The notes beneath the pieces were generated by a model that was given only the letters and a program-made list of their open reading frames with translations, was not told the DNA's origin and made no database searches. The translations under genes were made by a program, and so were the position numbers. 64,000 bases of DNA from Niastella yeongjuensis (GTDB taxonomy: Bacteria > Bacteroidota > Bacteroidia > Chitinophagales > Chitinophagaceae). Shown one piece after another: positions 33,671-44,900 of the stretch (within the stretch, counting starts at the first letter, position 1; the number at the start of each line of letters is the position of its first letter). The stretch spans positions 1-64,000 of the forward strand of contig NZ_FOCZ01000020.1 of NCBI RefSeq assembly GCF_900110245.1. Direction: 5' to 3'.

Positions 33671-36600
33671 TTAATCAAATGCAATGAAGTTTCCGGACGG
33701 CCCCTCTGTAAAGTATATTCCCGAGAAGGTTATGGACCCATAACCCGAACCCGTAGTGCCTGCCACTGAGTAGAAATGTGAACTACTACCCGAGTCATTC
33801 GGCAAAAACGTGACATCAAAAGTCCCGGCCGGAACCACAAACTGTACTTCATATCCACGAGGGACGTTCAAATAATAACTCTCCTCTTTTTCGTAATTAT
33901 ACAATATTATATCACAGTCACGCTCACCCTGATTCTGGAATGTAAGGTATGCATTGCGGTCTTCGCACGAACCCCAGCTATTAGCCTGCCATTGTCCGTT
34001 TTCATTTATATCGTCTTGAGCCAGTTGATTGGCTGCGGCCTTTGAAACAGTTGAACTGTATTTGCGTTCGGGAATCGTATAAGTATACGTAGTACCAGTG
34101 TATCCGGGCTCACAGTCGTTCTTGGTAAAGGGTTTACCCATTTCGTCGTTATACCACGTGCAATAGCCATTTGCGTTGGCATAGTTTTGACCATTCGCAT
34201 TAATTTCGTCCTGCGCCATCTGGTTAGCGGCGTCAAGATTATAGGCAGCATACTTATTGGCAGGCACTGAGTAGGTAACACTAGAACCAAACCCTCCTTC
34301 AATACAATTATTCTTTGTAAATGGCTGGCTCTTTGCCACGTTATAGCTGGCGATCACACAGGTTCCGTTTTTATCCGCGTAAGCCTGTCCATTTGCATTG
34401 ACATCATTTTGGGCAAGTGCATCTGCATTGGGACCAAAATAAGTATTGGCAGGAACGGTATAGGTAACCGGCGTACCGGCATTTCCGGTAGTACAGCCAC
34501 TTCTGATAAAGGTTCCACTCTCTGCTGAATTTCCACTTAACGGACAGGATTCTGTCTGCCCTGCATAGTTGTAACAATATTTCTTTACAATATTATTATC
34601 CTTATCCCTGAGATGAATAAGCCGGCCAAACCCATCATACTCATAATAAGTGGTACGACCGTTGGCGTCTGTTGAGCCGGTCATCCCAACAAAAGGTTTG
34701 TACGTGTAGGTTTCAACTAAAGCACCGGGTATATTGCGAAGATTATTTAAATGTGTTCTAAGTGCCGCATCGTCGCCATTACCGGTGGCGCCGTCTAACA
34801 CGCTTTGTGAGATGTATGAATTAGCAATATCATAAGTAGTGTTCAGGATCTTAGCCACCGGGTACCTTGACTGATACCCCCACAAATATATTTCCTTTAC
34901 ATTATTGGCTTTTTGCTGCTCCAGTATATGGCCCATGTTATCATACCGGTTAAATGTTGCAGTAACCTCCTGGGGATTATTACCGGTTTGATTTTCTACG
35001 GATTGAGGTACAAAGACATTTGAAGCAGGATTGTAATAGTTGGTGACTGTCTTTTTTGTTTGAACTCCATTAACGGTGGTTGTAGCTTCAATTACCGGAG
35101 AAATTATATTTCTCCCGTTCATGGTATTGTAAACCGGCACAGAGGTAAGATCGAATGGGTATTTATAAACTGTTTTTACCAACTCATTTTTACTGTTTAC
35201 CCCTTCTTCACTTTTCAATAAACTATTTGTATGGTCATAATCAAAAGTTTTTTCCGTTTTGATCACTCCATTAGGGGTATACTCCTCGATTACACTATGA
35301 AGCAGTAACTGATTGCCGGTTCTGTAATTACGAAACCCGTAGCCATAAACACTGCAATCATAATTATGATAATCCCGGGCCGCGACATAATTATCAGTCT
35401 TCGTAGGCGCCCCGATCCCATCTGTTCTTGCCCACATAACATTAGTATGCAAATAAGTGGGCATATCCCAGGCTTCATCAAATGCCCATGAGCCATACTC
35501 ATTAGACTCCTGTTTTATTAAATCATACTGATCATTCCCATTTATGGTTTTAGTATACTTATAAAATGCCTTGTTTCTCAACTCAGGTTTGGACCAGGCA
35601 TACGCGGGATTTGAAAATTTTCGAGGCTCAAAATAATTCTGATGATCATTTACAATAAAATCTCCTAACCAGTCATCGCCTGTATCCCAACCATAGCTGC
35701 TCGTTGTCTTTTGTTTTGGAATTTCGTCTTCCAGGTAATATTCGTTAACGGCATCGTATTTCACCACGCCGTCTGAAAAATCAAAATGCACATAAGGATC
35801 AGCAAAATAATCACGGGTACGGTAACCGGCATACTCTCTGGTATTATCCGTATAATAAGCCTGCCAGAAACGCGCAACGTTACCTGTTGTCATCAGCAAT
35901 TTAAGATAGGATGCCTTTTCAGGGTGTAAGTTACTGTTCAAATATCCCCTGCCATCTTCATAAGTTCCATACTTGTAGATCTTATGAATATTTTTACCTC
36001 CATTCCCAGGCTTCGAGATCACCTCTTTTATTCGCAATCCCGGGCCCTGCAGGATTGCCGGATTTGTAATTGGTGTGTAATAAGGCGTAAAATCATACTG
36101 GTTTCCTTCGTAAACAAATTCAGTTTCCCCGCCGGTAGGATACTTAATAGTCCTCAACATGCCCAGTTTTTTCGACTCCTCATCTCCATCCCTATTAATA
36201 TTGGAAAAACCAACAGTTTTAAAAATCGGGTCTCCGCCCATAGATATTGTTGGTGAAACATATTCACTTCGATAAGGCAACAGATTATAAACACCGGAAC
36301 TAAAGTATCCCCACCAATCTTTCATTATAACCGAAGCCTGACGGCCATAAGTCTGCGGCGTGTTTAAACCAGGCTCATAATAACTGAAATTATATTGCTC
36401 GTTGACCAGGTTTGGGTCTTCGCCATAAAAAGACAGATTATCCAGATAGGCGAGTTCAGCTTCCCCGGCATGTTTGGTAGTGGTGAATTTGACTTTTTTA
36501 TAGGGCGTTGCTCCTTTATTAACAGTCATGTCGGTTAACCATCGATCATAAGCACCGCCGTATGCATAGTTAAATGCTACAGATCCACCATAAAACTGGA

Positions 36601-37645
36601 TGCCGCTCACTGTTGGTACCGTAGTTGAATATGTCTTTGAATTGCTCACCGGATCATTTAGTTCAAAATGGTAAGTAACTATAAGACTTCTTAAATCATC
36701 TGCATAGTCATCAAGTCCCTCATTATCGCGAGATAAAGCGGAGGTGGAGGAACCATCCCTAAGCTGATCAAGAATATTCGCAGTTTGAGCAGAATACCTG
36801 ATATCGGCGTTTTTGGTAATATAGGAAAGTGAAATCTCATCGGTACCATCACTTGAAATAACTTTTGTTAAATACCAGCCGGTAGGAAAACTGCCAATCC
36901 TCCCTTCATAACCGTCCCAATCCTCTGAGGTTTCAACGGCATTGACGGATGATGCATCTACCTTCCCAAAAACATATTTGGTGCCATCCACATCGGTTAT
37001 ATCGATACTTTCATAAAAACCTTTATCTCCGCCCCTATGCAATTCAATTTTAAGCGATTCAAAAGGAATGATCATCGGCACTTTTACCCCGTTCACATTC
37101 TTCAAAATAAAATGGCCCTGCTTGCCATTTGGCAAAGCATAACTGAAAAGATCAAACTCGGAGTCATATGTTGGCGCATAAGTTTGCGCCGGGGTCATCA
37201 CGTAAGGGATCTTCCCATCCGGACACGCACTGTACAACTCCTCAAAGGAAGGCGTTGAATTAGTATAGAACTCATGAGGAGTCAAAAAATTCCATTCGTC
37301 CGGAGCTCCTTTCATGGTACGGGTTACCAGGCCGCCACAATTCAGGGTCCAACGCATACCCAACGTACCGTTCATTTCATCTGCCATTCTTCCCGATGCG
37401 TGAAAACTTATGGTAATGGGCATAGACAGTTTTCTTCCGGTAACCGTGTGAAGCGGAATGGTGATATTGGTCAGCCCGGCATAATCGCTCATTGGATAGT
37501 CCCCATACCGGGTGAAAGCCAGGGATTGGGGGGATGGCTGGATCACAGTAGGCATAATATAACTTGCCTGACCAACCGCTTTGGTAATAGCAAATATCAA
37601 TAAGGGATAAAAGATAAATGGGAACCGCCTGGTTGCGTTCAACAT
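33671..37645 (-). CDS. Secreted YD-repeat/DUF5977 protein, paralogue 1
   Basis: A 1,324-aa exported protein. Signal peptide (PFIFYPLLIFAITKAVGQ), then a family-specific N-terminal region (YGDYPMSDYAGLTNITIPLH, MRWTLNCGGLVTRTMKGAPD), a long beta-rich middle, one strong YD motif (TTYYEYDGFGRLIHLRDKDN, about residue 1000), three DUF5977-type repeats (about 1045-1226; pattern FTKNNC...VTYSVPANKY...NGQNYANANGYC) and a ~95-residue C-terminal beta domain (VPAGTFDVTFLPNDSGSSSH). No RHS core or toxin domain. It starts 72 bp after paralogue 2 and ends 67 bp before the RHS-HNH gene. Function unknown, probably surface or secreted. Confidence 0.8.
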   Translation of the reverse strand: MLNATRRFPFIFYPLLIFAITKAVGQASYIMPTVIQPSPQSLAFTRYGDYPMSDYAGLTNITIPLHTVTGRKLSMPITISFHASGRMADEMNGTLGMRWTLNCGGLVTRTMKGAPDEWNFLTPHEFYTNSTPSFEELYSACPDGKIPYVMTPAQTYAPTYDSEFDLFSYALPNGKQGHFILKNVNGVKVPMIIPFESLKIELHRGGDKGFYESIDITDVDGTKYVFGKVDASSVNAVETSEDWDGYEGRIGSFPTGWYLTKVISSDGTDEISLSYITKNADIRYSAQTANILDQLRDGSSTSALSRDNEGLDDYADDLRSLIVTYHFELNDPVSNSKTYSTTVPTVSGIQFYGGSVAFNYAYGGAYDRWLTDMTVNKGATPYKKVKFTTTKHAGEAELAYLDNLSFYGEDPNLVNEQYNFSYYEPGLNTPQTYGRQASVIMKDWWGYFSSGVYNLLPYRSEYVSPTISMGGDPIFKTVGFSNINRDGDEESKKLGMLRTIKYPTGGETEFVYEGNQYDFTPYYTPITNPAILQGPGLRIKEVISKPGNGGKNIHKIYKYGTYEDGRGYLNSNLHPEKASYLKLLMTTGNVARFWQAYYTDNTREYAGYRTRDYFADPYVHFDFSDGVVKYDAVNEYYLEDEIPKQKTTSSYGWDTGDDWLGDFIVNDHQNYFEPRKFSNPAYAWSKPELRNKAFYKYTKTINGNDQYDLIKQESNEYGSWAFDEAWDMPTYLHTNVMWARTDGIGAPTKTDNYVAARDYHNYDCSVYGYGFRNYRTGNQLLLHSVIEEYTPNGVIKTEKTFDYDHTNSLLKSEEGVNSKNELVKTVYKYPFDLTSVPVYNTMNGRNIISPVIEATTTVNGVQTKKTVTNYYNPASNVFVPQSVENQTGNNPQEVTATFNRYDNMGHILEQQKANNVKEIYLWGYQSRYPVAKILNTTYDIANSYISQSVLDGATGNGDDAALRTHLNNLRNIPGALVETYTYKPFVGMTGSTDANGRTTYYEYDGFGRLIHLRDKDNNIVKKYCYNYAGQTESCPLSGNSAESGTFIRSGCTTGNAGTPVTYTVPANTYFGPNADALAQNDVNANGQAYADKNGTCVIASYNVAKSQPFTKNNCIEGGFGSSVTYSVPANKYAAYNLDAANQMAQDEINANGQNYANANGYCTWYNDEMGKPFTKNDCEPGYTGTTYTYTIPERKYSSTVSKAAANQLAQDDINENGQWQANSWGSCEDRNAYLTFQNQGERDCDIILYNYEKEESYYLNVPRGYEVQFVVPAGTFDVTFLPNDSGSSSHFYSVAGTTGSGYGSITFSGIYFTEGPSGNFIAFD

Positions 37646-37717
37646 ATTATTTCAGTTTGCTTGAGATCGTAATTATGGTTGTTGTATTCGCTAAGGTTTT
37701 TACCTCCTATTAATTCA

Positions 37718-40700
37718 CTAATCGAAACTAAAGCTGTTGCAATCCGTTCCTATACTCAGGTAAATCGGATCGAACGTGATGCCGCCAATGCCTCCCCAGG
37801 AATGACCACATCCCAACTCGTAAAAATGCCACCTGTCGCCACCGGTATCCGGCGCAAAGTCAATTTTATATTTGCCTGCCGGTATACTAAGCGGCACTTC
37901 ACTTGCATTGGGGGGAATTACTATAAAAAATTGATCTTCTGTATCATAATTATAAAACCAAATATCAATGCCATCATTGCCGTGATTTTGAAACAGCAGG
38001 TGTGCATTTTGGTCTATGCAATCACCCCAGGTGTTAGCATAGGTCTGTCCGTTTTGATCCAGATCGTCCAGAGCCAGTTGATTGGCAGCATCCTGAGAAG
38101 TTGTTGAACTATAGCTGTAGGCGGGCACTGAATAGGTAACCGTAGTACCAATAGGCTGCCCCCCACAATTGTTTTTGGTGAAGTCCTTGTGTTGTTCCGC
38201 ATTATACCAGGTACAATAACCATTGGCATTGGCATAGTTTTGACCGTTTGCATCGATCTCATTCTGAGCTAACTGATTTGCGGCATCCAGATTGTAGGCA
38301 GCATACTTATTGGCAGGCACCGAATAAGTAACGGAAGAACCAACTCCCCCCTCAACACAATTATTCTTTGTAAATGGCTGGCTCTTTGCCACATTATAGC
38401 TGGCGATCACGCAGGTTCCGTTTTTATCCGCATAAGCCTGTCCATTTGCATTGACATCATTTTGGGCAAGCGCATCTGCATTGGGGCCAAAATAGGTATT
38501 GGCAGGAACAGTATAGGTAACCGGGACTCCCGCATTTCCAGCTGTACAACCGTTTTTAATAAAGGTTCCGCTCTTTGCCGTATTACCATTTAACGGACAG
38601 GATTCTGCCTGCCCTGTATAGTTGTAACAATACTTCTTTACGATATTATTATCCTTGTCCCGGAGATGGATCAACCGGCCAAACCCATCATACTCATAAT
38701 AAGTAGTACGGCCATTGGCATCTGTTGAGCTGGTCATGCCAACAAAGGGTTTATAGGTGTAGGTTTCAACTAATGCACCGGGTAAACTTTGACGTAAGCT
38801 ATTTAAAGAATTCCGGAATGCCCCATCGTTGCCGTTACCGGCAGCGTCCAATACACTTTGTGGCACGATTGCAATGGCAGCGTCATAGGTACTGTTTAAA
38901 ATTTTAGCTACCGGGTACCTTAACTGATAGCCCCACAAATACACTTCTTTTACATTATTAGCTTTTTGCTGCTCCAGCACATGGCCCAGGTTATCATACC
39001 TGTTGAAATTGGCGATGACCTCCTGGGGCTTATTGCCTGTTTGATTTTCTACTGACTGTGGTACAAAGACATTAGAAGAAGGATTGTAATAGTTGGTTAC
39101 CGTCTTTTTTGCTTGAACTCCATTGACGGTAGTGGTAGCTTCAATTACCGGAGAAATTATATTTTTCTGGATCATGCCATTGTAAACCGGCACCGTGGAA
39201 AAGTTGTATGGATATTTATAGGTTGTTTTTACTACCTCATTTTTACTATTTACCAGCTCTTCGCTTTTCAGTAAAATAGTATTTTGATCATAATCAAAAT
39301 TCTTCTCTGTCCTGATCATACCATTGGGCGTATACTCTTCAATTACGCTATGATACACTTCCTGTTTGCTACTTGTAAAATGTCGGTATCCATAACCGTA
39401 AACACTACAAAAGTTATTATGATAATACCGGGCTGAATTTTTCCAACCAGCCTTGTCAATTTCGTGATAGGCACTGCTGGAAGTTGTTCTTGAATAGACC
39501 ACATTGGTATGTATATAGGTAGGCATATCCCAGGCCTGGTCATTTCCAATATAATCATAATTATAAGCCTCGTTTCTGATTATACTAAACTGGTTATCCT
39601 TGTATTTATAAATAGATTTATTTGCCAATACGGCTGTAATCCATGCATTTTCCGGATTGACATACATCCTGTGATTATAAATAGGCTCTTCCCGGTCATT
39701 AACTATAAAGCTGCTTATCTGCTCGTCATCGTTCCAACTATAGCTATTCGTTGTTTTTTGTTTAGGGACGTCATCTTCCATTAAATATTCACTAACAGTC
39801 TGGTATTTGATTTGCGTGCCCGACAAATCAAAATTCAAGTAAGGATCACCAAAATAATCGCGGGTCCGATAGCCGGTCTGACTCTCTCCTCCATAAAAGG
39901 GTGGAGAAGCAGTTGGGTCCTGCCACAGCCAGAAATGCATGCAATTACCTTCTGCTACCATCAAATTTGATTGTGATAATGATCCAGGGCGCAAGAGCTC
40001 ATTGATATACCCTCTTCCATCTTCATACACACCATATTTGTACAACTTGTGAATGTCTTTTCCCCCATTACCGGGCTTTGAGATCACTTCTTTTATTCGT
40101 AACCCCGGCCCTTCCAAAGTGGCCGTATTTTGGGGCGGTTGATAGTAGGGATAATTGGCATACCTGTTTCCTTCGTATACAAATTCAGTCTGCCCGCCGG
40201 TAGGATAAGTTATGGTCCTGAGCATACCCATTTTTTTATAATCCTCATCACCCTGCCTGCTAACCTGATTACCAATATCCCTACTGTTAAGATATATATT
40301 GAGCAAAGGTGAAATAGCTATCGTTTGTGCCGGTAACAGCCCGGCAGAATTGGAATAATAGCCCCACCAATCTTTATATCCTGCCGAATAGCGAAGAGGC
40401 TCAACGTACCCCTCATAATAGCTGAAATTATATTTTTCATTGACCAGGCTCGGATCTTCTCCATAAAAAGACACATTGTCGAGATAGAAGAGTTCCGCTT
40501 CCCCGGCATGTTTGGAAGTGGCGAACTTGACTTTTTTATAGGGACCGGACCCATTGCTGACAGTTATTTCGGTCAACAATTTATCAAAAGGACCTCCCTG
40601 TGTATAGCTAAAAGCAACAGAGCCGCCATTAAACTGGATGCCACTTAGGGCAGGCACATATGGGTTATCAGTTCCTGAGTTAACGACTGCGCCGGTCGTT

Positions 40701-41662
40701 TCAAAATGATAGGCAACTAAAAGGTCTCGTAAATAAAGCGAATAGGGGTCTATAGTTTCAGTTTGCCAAAAAGTTGAATTTTCATCATCCCTGTTCCTAT
40801 CGTAAACAGTTGCAGACTCGGAGGAATAATATGGATACACGGTGCGCCCGAAATAGGAAAGCGAAATTTCATCAGCCCCGTCACTTGAAATAATTTTTAC
40901 CAGGTACCACGCCGTAGGTATATTCCCCCCCAGGAGCCCATTTTCAGTATCCCAGTTGGCGGTAGTTTCGATGGCGTCGGTAGTAGTTGCATCTATTTTT
41001 CCAAATCTATACCTGGTTCCATCCACGTCTGTTATATCAATCCAATCATACAAACCATTGGAGGTAGTTTCACTCTTTTTGAATTCAAGTTTGAGCGGGT
41101 CTAAAGGGATGAACATCGGTTTCTTTACCCCGTTCTCATCTTTCAAAATAAAATGACCATGTTTCCCATTGGGTAATGAGTAATTAAAAATATCAAACTC
41201 CGTGTCGTAAAATGGGCCGTTAGCAAATTTTCCATCAGGACACGCGCCGTACAGTTCATCGTAGGATGGCACATGATCGGGGTTAACGACGTATGGTTCA
41301 AGATAATTCCATTCATCGGGTGCTCCTTTCACGGTACGGGTTATCAGACCGCCGCAATTCAGGGTCCACCGAAGACCCAGCGTACCGTTTATGTCGTTAG
41401 CCATTCTGCCCGATGCATGAAAACTCATGGTTATGGGCAGGGAAAGCTTCTTACCCGTAACCGTGTGAATGGGAATAGTAATATCCGTAAGCCCCGTATA
41501 ATCCGACATGGGATAGTCCCCATACCTGGTGAAAGCCTGGGACACGGGAGATGGGTTCAACACAACGGGCAGCTTATAATTTGGCTGTCCATTAGCGTTG
41601 GTAATGAATAATAGCAATAAGGAATAAAAGATCAGTTGGAATCGCCTGGTTGCGTGCAACAT
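37718..41662 (-). CDS. Secreted YD-repeat/DUF5977 protein, paralogue 2
   Basis: 1,314 aa with the same order of domains: signal peptide (LIFYSLLLLFITNANGQ), N-terminal region (YGDYPMSDYTGLTDITIPIH), YD motif near residue 990, three DUF5977-like repeats (about 1024-1214) and a C-terminal beta domain with a distinct ending (SIPAGKYKIDFAPDTGGDRW). It is the first gene of the second operon, directly behind the conserved leader at 41663-41994. Identity with the other paralogues is highest in the N-terminal region and in the YD/DUF5977 block, and lowest in the middle (by eye). Confidence 0.8.
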   Translation of the reverse strand: MLHATRRFQLIFYSLLLLFITNANGQPNYKLPVVLNPSPVSQAFTRYGDYPMSDYTGLTDITIPIHTVTGKKLSLPITMSFHASGRMANDINGTLGLRWTLNCGGLITRTVKGAPDEWNYLEPYVVNPDHVPSYDELYGACPDGKFANGPFYDTEFDIFNYSLPNGKHGHFILKDENGVKKPMFIPLDPLKLEFKKSETTSNGLYDWIDITDVDGTRYRFGKIDATTTDAIETTANWDTENGLLGGNIPTAWYLVKIISSDGADEISLSYFGRTVYPYYSSESATVYDRNRDDENSTFWQTETIDPYSLYLRDLLVAYHFETTGAVVNSGTDNPYVPALSGIQFNGGSVAFSYTQGGPFDKLLTEITVSNGSGPYKKVKFATSKHAGEAELFYLDNVSFYGEDPSLVNEKYNFSYYEGYVEPLRYSAGYKDWWGYYSNSAGLLPAQTIAISPLLNIYLNSRDIGNQVSRQGDEDYKKMGMLRTITYPTGGQTEFVYEGNRYANYPYYQPPQNTATLEGPGLRIKEVISKPGNGGKDIHKLYKYGVYEDGRGYINELLRPGSLSQSNLMVAEGNCMHFWLWQDPTASPPFYGGESQTGYRTRDYFGDPYLNFDLSGTQIKYQTVSEYLMEDDVPKQKTTNSYSWNDDEQISSFIVNDREEPIYNHRMYVNPENAWITAVLANKSIYKYKDNQFSIIRNEAYNYDYIGNDQAWDMPTYIHTNVVYSRTTSSSAYHEIDKAGWKNSARYYHNNFCSVYGYGYRHFTSSKQEVYHSVIEEYTPNGMIRTEKNFDYDQNTILLKSEELVNSKNEVVKTTYKYPYNFSTVPVYNGMIQKNIISPVIEATTTVNGVQAKKTVTNYYNPSSNVFVPQSVENQTGNKPQEVIANFNRYDNLGHVLEQQKANNVKEVYLWGYQLRYPVAKILNSTYDAAIAIVPQSVLDAAGNGNDGAFRNSLNSLRQSLPGALVETYTYKPFVGMTSSTDANGRTTYYEYDGFGRLIHLRDKDNNIVKKYCYNYTGQAESCPLNGNTAKSGTFIKNGCTAGNAGVPVTYTVPANTYFGPNADALAQNDVNANGQAYADKNGTCVIASYNVAKSQPFTKNNCVEGGVGSSVTYSVPANKYAAYNLDAANQLAQNEIDANGQNYANANGYCTWYNAEQHKDFTKNNCGGQPIGTTVTYSVPAYSYSSTTSQDAANQLALDDLDQNGQTYANTWGDCIDQNAHLLFQNHGNDGIDIWFYNYDTEDQFFIVIPPNASEVPLSIPAGKYKIDFAPDTGGDRWHFYELGCGHSWGGIGGITFDPIYLSIGTDCNSFSFD

Positions 41663-41994
41663 ATATTGTCAGTTTGCTTGGGATCGGTAAAATGAGTATC
41701 CTGTTCGCCGCTAGCGAATAATTATTTAACTACCATATAGAAGGAAAATCAACAGTTTTATCTATCCTGGAGTGTATCTTTTACCAATAAGGATAACGAA
41801 TGGTATATGGCGCATAAAGTTAGTTTTGGCAAATCAGGTAATATAAGCGTTTAAAGATAAATGTCTCTTATTAAATGGGCTTGGTTAATTTATAAGTGTG
41901 TTGTTTTGGCAATAGGCGTGTTGATTGGGGCGATAGACGTGCTATTACAGTCCCCTCCTACACCCAGGTATAATTAGTTTAATTCTTCTATTCA
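41663..41994 (-). promoter_or_regulatory. Conserved operon leader, copy 1
   Basis: About 330 bp without a gene that aligns along its length with 50725-51060. Shared blocks (minus-strand sense) are the phased site triplet, TTATCTTTAA-CGCTTATA, TACCTGATTTGCCAAA, GCGCCATA-ACCATTCG and, near the gene, CAAGCAAACTGA. TATCTTTA resembles the TAnnTTTG -7 box and lies about 30 bp after the last site. It is taken as the promoter and 5' UTR of the operon 41662 to 28682. Confidence 0.6.
41892..41942 (+). promoter_or_regulatory. Triplet of phased ATAGACGTGT-type sites
   Basis: ATAAGTGTGT (41892), ATAGGCGTGT (41912) and ATAGACGTGC (41933) are direct repeats spaced 20 and 21 bp, that is two helical turns. 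On the coding strand they read RCACNNYTAT. Direct repeats with ~21-bp period upstream of a promoter are typical of LytTR-type or similar activators. No LytTR gene is in the window. Confidence 0.6.
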
Positions 41995-44900
41995 TTAATC
42001 AATACTTATGTAACCACCAGCCGTTCCCAACTGCAGGTATACTCCAGTGAAGGTCATAGAGCCCTGACCAGTAGCAAAATAACTGCCCGCTACCGAATAG
42101 AAATGCCAGCCACTGCCCGAGTCATTCGGCCAAAATGTGACATCATAAGTCCCTGCCGGCACAGCATATGGAATTTCACCACCAGGAGGAATATTTACAG
42201 AATAAATGGTGTCTTTTTCGTAATTATACAACGATACGTCACAGTCATGGTTGCCTGAATTAGTTAATGTCAGGTATGATCTTAGGTCCTGGCACGAACC
42301 ATAGATATTGGCATAATATTGCCCGTAATCGTTTATCTCATCTTGGGCCAGTTGAGTGACTGCTGTTTTTGATATAGTGGAGCTGTAAGTGTTGGCATAA
42401 ACTATATAGCTATATGTTTCACCGGTGAACCCTGGCTGACAATCATTCCTTGTAAAGTCTGCGCTCATTTCGTCGTTATACCAGGTGCAATAGCCATTTG
42501 CATTAGCATAGTTTTGACCATTGGCATCAATCTCATTCTGTGCGAGCTGATTGGCGGCGTCCAGACTGTATGCTGCATACTTATTGGCAGGTACCGAATA
42601 AGTAACGGAAGAACCAAATCCACCCTCAACACAATTATTCTTTATAAATGGCTGGCTCTTTGCCACGTTATAGCTGGCGATCACACAGGCGCCGTTTTTA
42701 TTTGCGTATGCCTGTCCGTTTGCATTAACATCATTTTGGGCAAGCACATCCGCATTAGGACCAAAATAGGTGTTGGCAGGAACGGTATAGGTAACCGGCG
42801 TACCAGCGTTTCCAGCAGAACATCCACTTCTGATAAAGGTTCCGCTCTTTGCTGAATTGCCACTTAACGGACAGGATTCCGCCTGGCCAGTATAATTGTA
42901 ACAGTACTTCTTTACAATATTATTATCCTTGTCCCTGAGATGGATAAGCCGGCCAAATCCATCATACTCATAATAAGTAGTACGGCCGTTGGCGTCTGTT
43001 GAGCTGGTCATCCCAACAAAAGGCTTGTACGTGTAGGTCTCAACTAATGCACCGGGTAAATTTTGACGTAGCAGATTTAATGTATTCCTGAATGACACAT
43101 CATCTCCATTACCAGTGGCTCCATCCAATAAATATTGGGGAACAATTGAAATAGCAGCATCAAAAGTACTGTTCAGGATCTTAGCAACCGGATACCTTGA
43201 CTGGTATCCCCATAAATACACTTCCTTTACATTATTGGCTTTTTGCTGCTCTAAAATATGCCCCATGTTATCATACCGGTTAAAGGTTGCTATAACCTCC
43301 TGGGGCTTACTACCCGTTTGATTTTCTATGGACAAGGGTACAAAGACTTTTGTCGATGGACTGTAGAAATTAGTCACCGTCTTTTTTGTTTGAATACCAT
43401 TGACCGTGGTAGTAGCTTCAACAACCGGAGCAATTATATTTTTCTGGCCCATCTGGTAATAAACCGGCACACCGGGAAAGTCGTGCGGATGAGAATAAGT
43501 TGTTTTAACCAGTTCATTTTTGCTGTTTATCTGTTCTTCGCTTTTCAACAACCAGTCATTGTCATATTCAAAATTCTTTTCTGTTCTGATCACTCCATTA
43601 GGCGTATATTCCTCAATTATAGATTGAGCCAACTCTTGTTTACCAGTTGTGTATTTTCGATATCCATATCCATAAATACTGCAATTTCCAAAATGATAAG
43701 CCTTAGCTGTATTATACCAACCCATTGCATCAACACTACCACGGGTACTACCAGGCCTTGAATATATTACATTTGTATGCATATAAGTGGGCATATCCCA
43801 GGCTTCATCATCCAAACCAGAACCACCCGTATATTGGTATGCTTCGTTTCTTAATATATTAAACTGACCATTCGTGTATTTGTAAATAGATTTATTACTC
43901 AATACAGGTGTATACCAGGCAAATTCCGGTTGCGAATATTTTCTTGGATACTCAAGCTGTTGATCATGATCATTTACAATATAATTGCTTACCTCTTCGT
44001 CGTCGCTCCAGCTATAGCTGTTCGTTGTTTTCTGCTGAGGAACATCGCCTTCTACCAGATATTCACTAACAGCATCGTATTTTATCTGTATTCCTGATAA
44101 ATCAAAACTTATGTAAGGATCACTGAAATAATCCCGGGTCCTGTATCCCGTCTGATTTTCTCCTCCATACTGTGGTGGGTCCGAATGAGGGACCAGCCAT
44201 GTCCAAAAATGCATGCAATTACCTTCCGCGACCATCATATCTTCACGTGATCGGGACCCGGGGCGTAAAAGTTCATTTATGTGTCCTCTTCCATCTTCAT
44301 ATACACCGTATTTGTAAATCTTGTGAATGTCTTTACCACCATTACCCGGCCTGGAGATCACTTCTTTTATTCGTAAACCCGGGCCTTCCAGGGTTGCTGG
44401 ATTTTGAATGGGCGTATAATAAGGTGTAAAATCATACCGGTTCCCTTCGTATACAAATTCAGTTTGCCCACCCGTAGGATAATTTATAGTTTTAAGCATC
44501 CCTATTTTTTTGTAATCCTCAATCCCATCTCTGCCGACGTTAAAACCTATATACCTATCATAAGTCCTAATTCCATAGATTGGTAAAATATGAACATATC
44601 TTTGTGGTAACTGATACATATAGGGGCCAAAATATCCCCACCAATCTTTAGATGCAAGCGATTCGACCCCACGAGCAGGCATCCATGTACTACCTGGCTC
44701 GTAATAACTAAAATTATATTTTTCGTTGACCAGGCTTGGATCCTCTCCATAAAAAGACAAACCGTCAAGATAAAAAAGGTCAGGTTCCCCGGCATGTCTG
44801 GAGGTGGCAAATTTTACTTTTTTAATAGGTATAGATTCCTTGTTAACGATCATCTCTGTTAACAATCGATCATAAAAATTCACGACCGTATAGTTAAATG

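Noticed and set aside
37679-38107. Short plus-strand ORFs across the YD-repeat genes
   Set aside because: They recur at equivalent places in all four paralogues only because the coding strand is conserved; they have no starts or motifs of their own.
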